Shown here in pieces: positions 1-5,387 of a DNA stretch of 5,387 nt. How positions within the stretch are numbered: the stretch's first letter is position 1; each line of letters begins with the position of its first letter. The notes beneath the pieces are model-generated. The model searched no databases and was not told the DNA's origin. It saw only the letters and a list, made by a program, of their open reading frames with translations. Origin of the DNA: Candidatus Dormiibacterota bacterium (GTDB taxonomy: Bacteria > Chloroflexota > Dormibacteria > Aeolococcales > Bog-877). Location of the stretch: NCBI GenBank assembly GCA_003132265.1, contig PKXE01000225.1:30095-35481 (forward strand). Reading direction: 5' to 3'. The position numbers and the translations under genes are program-made.

Positions 1-240
1 TATGCCCGCACCGCCACGCTTGCCTTTACTGCCGCGGGCAATAACTTTGAGCTGGCTATCGCCGTGGCCATCGGGGTATTCGGCGCCACTTCTGGCGAAG
101 CCCTGGCCGGAGTCGTAGGGCCCCTGATCGAGGTACCAGCGCTGGTGGCCCTCGTCTATGTGTCCCTGTGGGCTCGGCACCGGTTCTTCCCCGTCGCGGC
201 CACCGAGGACTCCCAGAAGCCTGTGAGGGTTGGAGCATGA
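1..240 (+). CDS. acr3: Acr3-family arsenite efflux permease, C-terminal part only
   Basis: The reading frame is open from the first base and ends at the TGA at 238-240, giving the last 79 residues of a protein that begins left of the window. The fragment shows the conserved C-terminal region of the Acr3 (BART superfamily) arsenite carriers. A stretch containing [20 protein letters not shown] is followed by a second hydrophobic segment with [20 protein letters not shown] and a short charged cytoplasmic tail. The AGNNFE motif is characteristic of this family. Acr3 is an inner-membrane exporter of arsenite driven by the proton motive force. The stop codon overlaps the arsC start (ATGA at 237-240), so the two genes are probably co-transcribed and translationally coupled. 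ArsC would supply the arsenite that this protein expels. The N-terminal helices and the conserved catalytic cysteine lie outside the window and cannot be checked. Confidence 0.93.
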   Translation, partial: YARTATLAFTAAGNNFELAIAVAIGVFGATSGEALAGVVGPLIEVPALVALVYVSLWARHRFFPVAATEDSQKPVRVGA

Positions 241-935
241 CCCCTCAGGCGCGCGCCGTCCCAGCCGACGCTCGCCCCGAGGTTCTTTTCCTTTGCGTGC
301 ACAACGCGGGGCGCTCCCAGATGGCTGCTGCCCTGCTCACCCGCCATGCGGTTGGGAGGATCCGAGTGCGATCGGCTGGCAGTGAGCCGTCCGAGTCGCT
401 TAACCCGGCCGTGGTTCAGGCTATGGCCGAGGTCGGCATAGATTTGGCCAACCAGAGGCCCAAGGCTCTGACCGATGAGATGGCTCGGGCTGCCGACGTC
501 GTGGTCACCATGGGGTGTGGCGATGCCTGCCCGGTCTATCCGGGTAAGCGCTACGTCGACTGGGATCTTGCTGACCCTGCTGGCAAGCCGCTGGAAGAGG
601 TCCGGATCGTTCGCGATGAGATCGATGGGCGAGTCCGCGCCCTGCTCACGGAGCTGACCCTAGATCGGGTCAAGGCGGGCAGGGTCCGGGCTCGGGCGCA
701 GGGCAAGCGGGTGGGGCGGCCGCCGAGGGCGCAGCCGGTCAGCGAGCATCCGATGTGGCCGGTGGTGGTGGCCGCCCTGGAGTCCGGTCACCTGAACCGT
801 CCTGAGGCGGCAAGGAAGCTCAAGGTGAGACTTGCCACCCTGAACGAGGCCCTGGCGGCAATCCGCCATGGGGGCAGCGTCGGCGGCGGGGCTGGCGGGG
901 CTGACGGGGCGGCTGAGACAGCCTTCCCAAAGTAA
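237..935 (+). CDS. arsC: Arsenate reductase (LMW-phosphatase type) with a recombinase-like C-terminal tail
   Basis: The protein has 232 residues from the ATG at 237, which overlaps the acr3 stop and follows a purine-rich GGGTTGGAG. A longer in-frame start at 168 would lie inside acr3 and is unlikely. Residues 15-140 form a low-molecular-weight tyrosine-phosphatase fold. The phosphate loop is C20-V-H-N-A-G-R26-S, a CX5R motif. Two further cysteines, C94 and C98, lie in [10 protein letters not shown], and D113-P114 in DLADPAG is the expected general-acid region. The cysteine layout matches the actinobacterial branch, where arsenate reduction is coupled to mycothiol/mycoredoxin or thioredoxin; which one is used here is inference. 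Family members usually end near residue 140. This one continues for about 90 residues with [20 protein letters not shown] and a helix-turn-helix-like segment (about 186-208). That stretch resembles the linker and DNA-binding end of serine recombinases. A glycine/alanine-rich end follows. Confidence 0.92.
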   Translation: MTPQARAVPADARPEVLFLCVHNAGRSQMAAALLTRHAVGRIRVRSAGSEPSESLNPAVVQAMAEVGIDLANQRPKALTDEMARAADVVVTMGCGDACPVYPGKRYVDWDLADPAGKPLEEVRIVRDEIDGRVRALLTELTLDRVKAGRVRARAQGKRVGRPPRAQPVSEHPMWPVVVAALESGHLNRPEAARKLKVRLATLNEALAAIRHGGSVGGGAGGADGAAETAFPK

Positions 936-1087
936 ATCCTGAGAGGCAGCGACCTCCGCGGCGGAGTCTACTACCGCAGCAGATGTGGAGTCCGTGACGC
1001 TGGTCTGCCTCGACGCGTTGCCACCCTGAGTTGGGCCCGTTACGGCTTGGTGTGGGTCAAACGCCGAGCATCACCTAGGCTGGCCAG

Positions 1088-3199
1088 ATGGGCAGCTCGA
1101 TCCAGCCCGCGGACACGCCCGGTTCCCTCGGTGAGGCTGCTTTCGGCGAGACCTCACGAACTGTGGGCGCCACCCGTGGGACCCCCTCGAGATCGTCCCG
1201 AGCACGCCTGAAGTCGTCCATCCACACTTTCCTGGACGGGAAAGCCCGCTATCGCGTCCTGAGCGACCAAGGCAAAGAGGCGATCTTTCTGGCTGATGGC
1301 CAAACGCTTCGCATCATCGACGTCAACGCCAGCGCCTCGCATCTGACTGGATACGAGCGCACCGAGCTGATCGGAGCCTCGGTCTCCAAGCTCGTTCCCC
1401 CCGTGGACCGAAAGGCCCAGCGAACTCGCATTGCCGCGGTGACCACTGAGGAATCTCAAGTTTCCCAGGCTCGTTATCGCCGCAAGGGCGGATCTCTCAT
1501 CGACGTTGAGATACAACAGCGCCGGCTCGAGGATGGCAGGCTCCTCGGGGTGGTCCGCAGCGCAAGCAAGCGCGGACTGGGGGAAGGACAGTTCAGCCAG
1601 ATGCTGACGCGCTTCGACCTGTTCGTGGCGACCGTGGACAGTGAGGGGCGGATCTCCTACGCCAATCCGGCGCTGAGCGCCCTGACCGGATGGAGCGTCG
1701 ATGAGCTGATCGGGCGCTCTGCCTACGACCTGCTCCCTACTGGCCCCTCTGACGGCCAGAACCAACCCCTCTCGGACGAATTCTTGGTCGGCAACCTGGA
1801 GCACCCGATCACCACCGACCTCGTGACCCGGACAGGCGAGCGGCGGTTGGTATCAGTCAGCGCCACCCTTCTTCAGGACCAGTTTGGGGCAAACGTGGGG
1901 GCCGCCATCCTGGGCCAGGACATTACCCAGGAGCTAGCTTCTAAGACGGAGTTGGAGCGAGAGCTCCGCGAACGGGCGGATGTGGCCGCCGCCATCGCGA
2001 GGCTCGAGCCCGGCGGGACCACGGAGGCGACGGCACGCGCCATCTGCCAGGAACTCCGCAGCCTCCGCGGAGTGGACCTGGCGGTCGTGGTGGTCTTCAG
2101 CGCGGAGGGCGAGACGACGGTGCTGGCAGTTGATGCACCTGAGAGCATCCCCTTGTCGGCCGGAGTGCACCCGCCAGCCGCCCGAAGCGCGTACCTCATA
2201 GAACGTGCAGCCAGGGGCCCCTGGCTGGAGCTCTGGAAGCAACGGGTGGGGGATGGCGACTACGGCACGGCGATCGCAAGCGCTGGGCTCCACGGCGTCT
2301 CCTACGCTCCGATTCGGTACGGGGACAGCACACTCGGATTGCTGGTGGTGGGCTCCCTACACTGCGAGGAGGCCGACTCCACCATCGACAACCTGCCGGT
2401 GATTGCCGAGTTTGGCTCCGCCGCCAGTGCGCTCCTGGCCGTGGACCTGCACGCGGACCGATTGGTCGACCAGCTCCGCACCAGGCTCCAGGAGATCGTG
2501 AGGAGCCGTGCGTTCCATCCGGTCTTCCAGCCCATTGTCGATGTCGACACCGGCCAGGTTGTGGGCTACGAGGCACTCACCCGTTTCGCCGACGGGGAAC
2601 CCCCCGCTACCCGCTTCTCCGCCGCTTTGAGCGTGGGGTCGGAAGTGGAACTTGAATTGGCCACCCTGGATCGGGCGATCCGAGTGGGCCGAGACCTGCC
2701 CCCGGGTCGCTGGTTAAACGTCAACATCTCACCGGGGTTGCTGACTCGCCCTGCCGAGCTCCGGGCCGTCCTGGACGCGGCTAACCGCCCCCTGGTTCTG
2801 GAAATCACCGAGCATGAGCTGATAACGGACTACGCTGCCGTGCGGGAGGCGCTCCACCAACTCAGCCCGATCCGCATCGCCGTCGACGACGCTGGTGCGG
2901 GCATCGCCAACTTCGCACACATCGTGGACCTTCAGCCTGACTTCGTGAAGGTGGACCTCGGCCTGATTCGCGGGGTCGATACCGACCTCGCTCGCCAGGC
3001 CATGATCGTGGCCCTGTGCCATTTCGCGCGGGCCACCAGCTGCCAGCTGATCGCCGAGGGCGTGGAGACCCGCGGCGAGGCCCGGACTGTCCGCTCCCTG
3101 GGTGTCGGCTTCGGACAGGGCTACTGGTACGGACGTCCCATGGCGCTGGAAGCCATCATCGCGGCTCCCAAGGCCCAACTCGTCCCCGCCGGCCGCTGA
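1088..3199 (+). CDS. PAS-PAS-GAF-EAL protein, probable cyclic-di-GMP phosphodiesterase
   Basis: This 703-residue soluble protein has no signal peptide or membrane segment. After about 50 low-complexity residues come PAS 1 (about 53-158, IIDVNASASHLTGYE), PAS 2 (about 170-285, ISYANPALSALTGW), a short coiled linker (285-298), a GAF domain (about 298-455) and an EAL domain (about 470-690). There is no GGDEF domain. The EAL catalytic set appears complete: E495 in YEALTRF, N546 in NVNIS, E572 in LEITE, D600-D601, K621, E657 in IAEGVET and Q677 in GQGYWYGRP. It therefore probably hydrolyses c-di-GMP to pGpG, with output set by ligands or signals at the PAS/GAF modules, which are unknown. The loop usually written DDFGTG reads DDAGAG here. 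The ATG is the first start after an in-frame stop at 1076-1078 and has no clear Shine-Dalgarno. A TAGGCT hexamer at 1076-1081 would fit a leaderless transcript. The gene stands alone, and no link to the arsenic genes is visible. Confidence 0.93.
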   Translation: MGSSIQPADTPGSLGEAAFGETSRTVGATRGTPSRSSRARLKSSIHTFLDGKARYRVLSDQGKEAIFLADGQTLRIIDVNASASHLTGYERTELIGASVSKLVPPVDRKAQRTRIAAVTTEESQVSQARYRRKGGSLIDVEIQQRRLEDGRLLGVVRSASKRGLGEGQFSQMLTRFDLFVATVDSEGRISYANPALSALTGWSVDELIGRSAYDLLPTGPSDGQNQPLSDEFLVGNLEHPITTDLVTRTGERRLVSVSATLLQDQFGANVGAAILGQDITQELASKTELERELRERADVAAAIARLEPGGTTEATARAICQELRSLRGVDLAVVVVFSAEGETTVLAVDAPESIPLSAGVHPPAARSAYLIERAARGPWLELWKQRVGDGDYGTAIASAGLHGVSYAPIRYGDSTLGLLVVGSLHCEEADSTIDNLPVIAEFGSAASALLAVDLHADRLVDQLRTRLQEIVRSRAFHPVFQPIVDVDTGQVVGYEALTRFADGEPPATRFSAALSVGSEVELELATLDRAIRVGRDLPPGRWLNVNISPGLLTRPAELRAVLDAANRPLVLEITEHELITDYAAVREALHQLSPIRIAVDDAGAGIANFAHIVDLQPDFVKVDLGLIRGVDTDLARQAMIVALCHFARATSCQLIAEGVETRGEARTVRSLGVGFGQGYWYGRPMALEAIIAAPKAQLVPAGR

Positions 3200-3529
3200 G
3201 GCGGGCTCAGCTGGCTGCTCGCGCGACGACCGCCCGCGGTCAGTCGATGGGGTGCTCCACGGCACCTGGACGGGAAGTGTGCGAGATATTGACGGAATGC
3301 GTAGGGCAACGGTGGAGGTGCTGGTGGCCGAACAGCCGGCCGACCTCAGCACTTTGCTTGAGGCGGCTACGAACACCGAGGTCTCTTCGCGCCGCTAGAC
3401 TTCCCGCTCCACTCCACGGGACTTGACTGCCGTCCCGTCCGCCTCGCGGGCTTCTATCTGGTCCAGTGACAGGTTTTTGATTCCCACGCTGGACGCCTCT
3501 GGAGAGATCGGGTCTCAATTCTGGAGAAT
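3200..3529. other. Intergenic stretch without a recognisable gene
   Basis: This stretch holds no recognised gene. The best candidate is a 39-codon plus-strand frame at 3279-3398. It starts with GTG, follows a GGGAAG at 3272-3277 only just upstream, and contains RRATVEVLVAEQPADLSTLL. It matches nothing I know, and may be a remnant or chance. A small perfect inverted repeat (AATTC, loop TGGA, GAATT at 3517-3530) is too short and too A/T-poor downstream to call a terminator. Confidence 0.4.
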
Positions 3530-3829
3530 TAGGCCGCTCGTCGCCGCGTAGCCCGCGGCCGGAGCGGAGCGGGCCGGCCATCTAGACTTCCGAGGCCGAG
3601 CCCGCCGGCCCAGCGGCGGACCTCGCCGGCCAGCGCGCGCGCATCGGCCACTTCGCCTTCCGCGCTGGCCGGCTAGGCGAGCGCTCCCAGCGATCTCCTT
3701 GGCAAGCTTCCGGTTATCCGCCGCGCTAGCGACGCCGCCGAACGCACCAACCAGCGTGCGAACTGGCACGCCGTCCTCGAACGGGTCGGCGCCGCCCTTG
3801 ACGAGACAGCGTCAACGCATCGGGAATGA
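3530..3829. pseudogene. Probable decayed coding remnant, strand uncertain
   Basis: No intact gene is present, but short frames on both strands look protein-like. On the plus strand, 3677-3829 encodes a 50-residue end containing RTNQRANWHAVLERVGAALD and stops at TGA 3827-3829. About 60 bases upstream, another frame reads DLAGQRARIGHFAFRAGRLG, which would join it after a frameshift. On the minus strand, the exactly opposed register reads GADPFEDGVPVRTLVGAF and AADNRKLAKEIAGSARLA, again followed after a shift by EVADARALAGEVRRWAGGLG. The two strands share codon register, so one is a shadow of the other. Base composition by codon position does not decide between them. I recognise no family. The pattern fits a gene broken by at least one indel. 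Confidence 0.3.
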
Positions 3830-3864
3830 CCGCAACGGGATGGGTAGGCGTACGACATGTCGCA

Positions 3865-3907
3865 CATTGGTAACTGGTGTGTTACGGTAGCCGAGTTGTT
3901 ACCAATG
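3865..3907 (+). promoter_or_regulatory. Inverted-repeat operator candidate upstream of the SRPBCC-ArsR cluster
   Basis: CATTGGTAAC (3865-3874) and GTTACCAATG (3898-3907) are perfect 10-base inverted arms separated by 23 bases. A third GTTAC lies inside at 3881-3885, so the site holds one GTAAC and two GTTAC half-sites, the latter 17 bases apart. The element ends 19 bases before the ATG at 3927 and just before the GAGGAG ribosome-binding site (3911-3916), where a repressor site would sit. The ArsR-family protein encoded at 4355 is the obvious candidate ligand, by inference. No convincing -35/-10 pair was found. Confidence 0.5.
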
Positions 3908-3926
3908 CTCGAGGAGTAGTCCTAGG

Positions 3927-4350
3927 ATGCGGTACTACGAATCGATGTCGACGATTGCCGCCAGCCCAGAGGCGGTGTGGGGTGTGCTGAGCGACGGGGC
4001 GGCCTGGATCGGGCTGGAATTCTGGCGTCGATGCTGTTGAGGGCGGGATCGTGATGGGGGAGACCCCAGAGATCCGTACACAGGCGGCACCGGGCCGCAC
4101 CTTTCCGGTCAACGTGACGACGTTCGAACCACCCGTACGGTTGCGCTTCAGTGGCATGCCGTTCGGCCTGTTCCGAGGCGTACGGACCTACGACTTGTCC
4201 CGGGACGCGGGTGATGCCACTACGTTTCATATGCGCGAGGAGTACACCGGCCCGCCTCGGGGGCTGATCTGGCGGTCGACGCCCGACCTGGGCCCGGCCT
4301 TCGACAGGGTCGCCCAGGGGCTGAAGCAACGGGTCGAGTCGGGCGGTTGA
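3927..4350 (+). pseudogene. SRPBCC-family protein gene with a one-base frameshift
   Basis: The ATG at 3927 follows GAGGAG at 3911-3916. Translation begins MRYYESMSTIAASPEAVWGV, the typical N-terminal strand and helix of SRPBCC (START-like/polyketide cyclase) proteins, but stops at TGA 4038-4040 after 37 codons. Skipping one base, most simply C4014 in GGGCTGG, restores a single frame. It runs WNSGVDAVEGG, then RTFPVNVTTFEPPVRLRF, GLFRGVRTYDL and TTFHMREEYTGP to the TGA at 4348-4350. The repaired protein has 140 residues, the normal family length. SRPBCC proteins bind hydrophobic ligands in a deep cavity; no substrate can be inferred. Internal initiation at GTG/ATG 4048-4051 could give a 99-residue C-terminal piece lacking the first strand and helices. 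The frameshift may be real decay or a base-calling error. The gene lies four bases upstream of the ArsR-family gene, as in many ArsR-SRPBCC operons. Confidence 0.85.
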
Positions 4351-4354
4351 GCGG

Positions 4355-4684
4355 ATGGTCCAGGCGCCTGTCTCCGGCGACCCCTTCGAGGCTTTGGGCG
4401 ATCCAAATCGGCGCGACATCCTGCGCCTGCTCAGCGGCGGTGACAAGCCGGTCCAGGAGATCGCCGCCGCGATGCCCATCAGCCGGCCCGCCGTCTCGCG
4501 CCACCTCCGCCTGTTGAAGGACGCCGGACTGGTGGCTGAGCAGGCTCAGGGAACCCGCCGGATCTATCACCTGCAGGAGCAGGGGATGCACGCGGTCCAG
4601 GCCTATCTCGAGGGTATTTGGGGCGACGCCGCCGCGCGGTTTCGGTTGCTGGCCGAAAACACCGATAGGACGTCGGGGCGATGA
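4355..4684 (+). CDS. ArsR/SmtB-family winged-helix repressor without cysteines
   Basis: This is an intact 109-residue protein of normal family length. FEALGDPNRRDILRLL (11-26) is the family's first helix. The helix-turn-helix spans about 33-60, with recognition helix SRPAVSRHLRLLKDAGLV, and the wing is AEQAQGTRRIYHL (61-73). The C-terminal helices carry a tryptophan-containing LEGIWGD. The protein has no cysteine, so it cannot carry the Cys-based arsenite sites (CVC or equivalent) of true ArsR metalloregulators, and the arsenic genes at the window start are not its evident target. Cysteine-free members paired with SRPBCC genes are common in actinobacteria and usually repress their own operon; the inverted repeat at 3865-3907 is the likely site. 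The start is four bases after the upstream stop, and the end overlaps the next ATG (ATGA at 4681-4684), so translational coupling is expected. The effector is unknown. Confidence 0.93.
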   Translation: MVQAPVSGDPFEALGDPNRRDILRLLSGGDKPVQEIAAAMPISRPAVSRHLRLLKDAGLVAEQAQGTRRIYHLQEQGMHAVQAYLEGIWGDAAARFRLLAENTDRTSGR

Positions 4685-4983
4685 ACCCCCCGCTCAGGAT
4701 GTCCTTCGACCTCGCCTGCTCAGCCGAGCATGCGTTCTCCGTGTGGACCTCGGGACTCGGCACGGGGTGGCCGCCCGACCACACCGTGACCGGGCAAGCT
4801 GACCTCGTCATCGTCCTGCAGAGCGGCGTCGGAGGGCGGATCTATGAACGCACATCCGATGGCGTCGAGTACGACAGCACAAATAGACGGAGAGGACCGG
4901 GCGAGGGGACGCTCCGCCGACGGGTCGACGGAAGGTGGGCGGGCCGGGTCTCCACCGGCCGGGACCCGAGGGCAGGCAGATGA
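4681..4983 (+). pseudogene. AHSA1-like SRPBCC protein gene, 3' part lost or rearranged
   Basis: The ATG overlaps the repressor stop (ATGA). Residues 1-65 look like the N-terminal half of an AHSA1-type SRPBCC protein. They include LRMSFDLACSAEHAFSVWTS, a PPDHTVTGQ segment and GVGGRIYERTSDGVEYD. At about 4876 family similarity ends. The family would continue with a WGEVTxWEPP-like strand and a long C-terminal helix, about 140-160 residues in all. Here only 35 arginine- and glycine-rich residues follow, up to the TGA at 4981-4983. Downstream frames contain faint possible echoes (for example TRLEVV near 5006-5023), so the cause may be several indels rather than one clean break. The remaining product would lack the ligand-cavity helix and is probably non-functional. 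Together with the frameshifted SRPBCC gene upstream, it suggests the cluster is eroding. Confidence 0.75.
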
Positions 4984-5167
4984 CCCGGTCGGTGTTCGGC
5001 AGGACCCGCCTGGAGGTGGTGGGCAAGGTCGACAGCCTTCGGGCCCAGACAGGCCCGCGCGCTGATGGCGGACGCGCCGAGTGCGGTGGCCGCAATCAGC
5101 TCAGTGCCGGTGGTGCCGGGGAGTCGAGGCGGAAACCCTCCTGGCCGTGCCCATTCACCCTGAGAAT
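4984..5167. other. Stretch without a recognisable gene
   Basis: Several frames are open on both strands, including a plus frame from ATG 4980 to the TGA at 5169-5171. On the minus strand a frame over about 5160-4870 contains TGTELIAATALGASAISARA. None matches a family I know, and their compositions are proline-, arginine- and glycine-rich, as expected of GC-rich noncoding or decayed DNA. Confidence 0.35.
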
Positions 5168-5203
5168 TTGACCATTTAGTTGACCACTCACGGAGTGGTC
5201 AAC
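5168..5203. promoter_or_regulatory. Perfect palindrome with phased TTGACCA repeat, operator or element-end candidate
   Basis: GTTGACCACTC (5179-5189) and GAGTGGTCAAC (5193-5203) are perfect 11-base inverted arms around ACG. TTGACCA also occurs at 5168-5174, twelve bases before the TTGACCA of the left arm (5180-5186). The short spacer and symmetric arms are typical of a dimeric repressor site (TetR- or GntR-like size). As RNA it could form a strong hairpin, but no T-run follows, so a Rho-independent terminator is unlikely. No gene is identified next to it, so the regulator and target are unknown. A role in a transposon end is an alternative. Confidence 0.45.
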
Positions 5204-5249
5204 GGTGGTGCGGGTTGTGCCTGCTTGGGACTGTTTCTAGATCAAAGGG

Positions 5250-5293
5250 GGTGCCCCCGGAAGGACTTGAAACTCCGACACGCGGTTTAGGAA
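5250..5293 (-). repeat. 3' half of tRNA-Arg(CCU), probable attachment-site fragment
   Basis: Read on the minus strand, this is the 3' half of a tRNA. The anticodon loop TTCCTAA (anticodon CCU, plus positions 5287-5293) is followed by the stem strand ACCGC, variable loop GTGTC, a T-arm with loop TTCAAGT, and the acceptor strand CGGGGGC with discriminator A and two C's. The 5' half is absent. The five bases that should pair in the anticodon stem (TCGCA) do not match, and no D-arm or acceptor 5' strand precedes them. The T-stem's closing G53 is T, a position nearly invariant in functional tRNAs. An anticodon-loop-to-3'-end fragment is the classic footprint of tyrosine-integrase elements that insert in tRNA genes. 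In such a footprint the element lies on the fragment's 5' side, here to the right of 5293. It is not a functional tRNA. Confidence 0.75.
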
Positions 5294-5387
5294 TGCGAGT
5301 GCGCCCGTCCATCTGGTGCTATCCAGTACCGTTTCGTAGTTCAGAGTAGGTTGCTCAGTCCGTCTAGTAGCCTCCTGTGGGAAGCAG

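Noticed and set aside
168..236. Upstream start for arsC at 168.
   Set aside because: It would place 23 codons inside acr3, while the ATG at 237 overlaps the acr3 stop and begins just before the conserved fold.
951..968. Stem-loop CTCCGC-G-GCGGAG after arsC, possible terminator.
   Set aside because: The stem is six bases with a one-base centre and no T-run follows, so it is too weak to call.
1154..1804. Long minus-strand frame (216 codons) inside the EAL gene.
   Set aside because: It is the antisense of a clearly coding frame with recognised PAS domains and has no family features of its own.
2729..3376. Long minus-strand frame (215 codons) over the EAL domain end.
   Set aside because: It is a shadow of the catalytic EAL sequence, and no motif or ribosome-binding site supports it.
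5250..5330. A complete tRNA-Arg(CCU) gene.
   Set aside because: The anticodon stem 5' strand, D-arm and acceptor 5' strand are missing, and T-stem position 53 is mismatched.
5237..5386. Minus-strand 49-codon open frame entering from the right edge and running through the tRNA fragment, possibly an integrase C-terminus.
   Set aside because: No integrase motif is visible, the start is outside the window, and a frame this short can be open by chance.

Overview
The window is GC-rich and reads as an actinobacterial (Actinomycetota) accessory region. The supports are the codon bias toward G/C in third positions, an Acr3/ArsC pair of the actinobacterial type, and a 3' tRNA-Arg(CCU) fragment of actinobacterial character with no CCA encoded. 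No species can be named from the sequence alone.

Left part (1-935): the end of an Acr3 arsenite exporter gene is coupled through an ATGA overlap to arsC, a low-molecular-weight-phosphatase-type arsenate reductase. The two form an arsenic-detoxification unit: ArsC reduces arsenate to arsenite and Acr3 exports it. The ArsC is unusual because its catalytic domain runs straight into a C-terminal tail resembling the linker and helix-turn-helix of a serine recombinase.

Middle (1088-3199): one large gene encodes a soluble PAS-PAS-GAF-EAL protein, a likely cyclic-di-GMP phosphodiesterase without a GGDEF domain. From 3200 to about 3860 there is no intact gene. That stretch holds what look like decayed coding remnants between about 3530 and 3829.

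Right part (3865-4983): a 10-bp inverted repeat precedes a three-gene cluster of SRPBCC protein, cysteine-free ArsR-family repressor and second SRPBCC (AHSA1-like) protein. The repressor is intact. The first SRPBCC gene carries a one-base frameshift, and the second loses family similarity after about 65 codons. The module therefore looks decayed, unless the frameshift is a sequencing error.

End (4984-5387): no convincing gene. There is a perfect 11-bp-arm palindrome (5179-5203) beside a phased TTGACCA repeat, then a 44-bp minus-strand copy of the 3' half of tRNA-Arg(CCU), from the anticodon loop to the acceptor end, with no matching 5' half. This has the form of an attachment site left by a tRNA-targeting integrative element. 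Its orientation puts that element to the right of the window. The left part would then be host flank or an older, eroding island.
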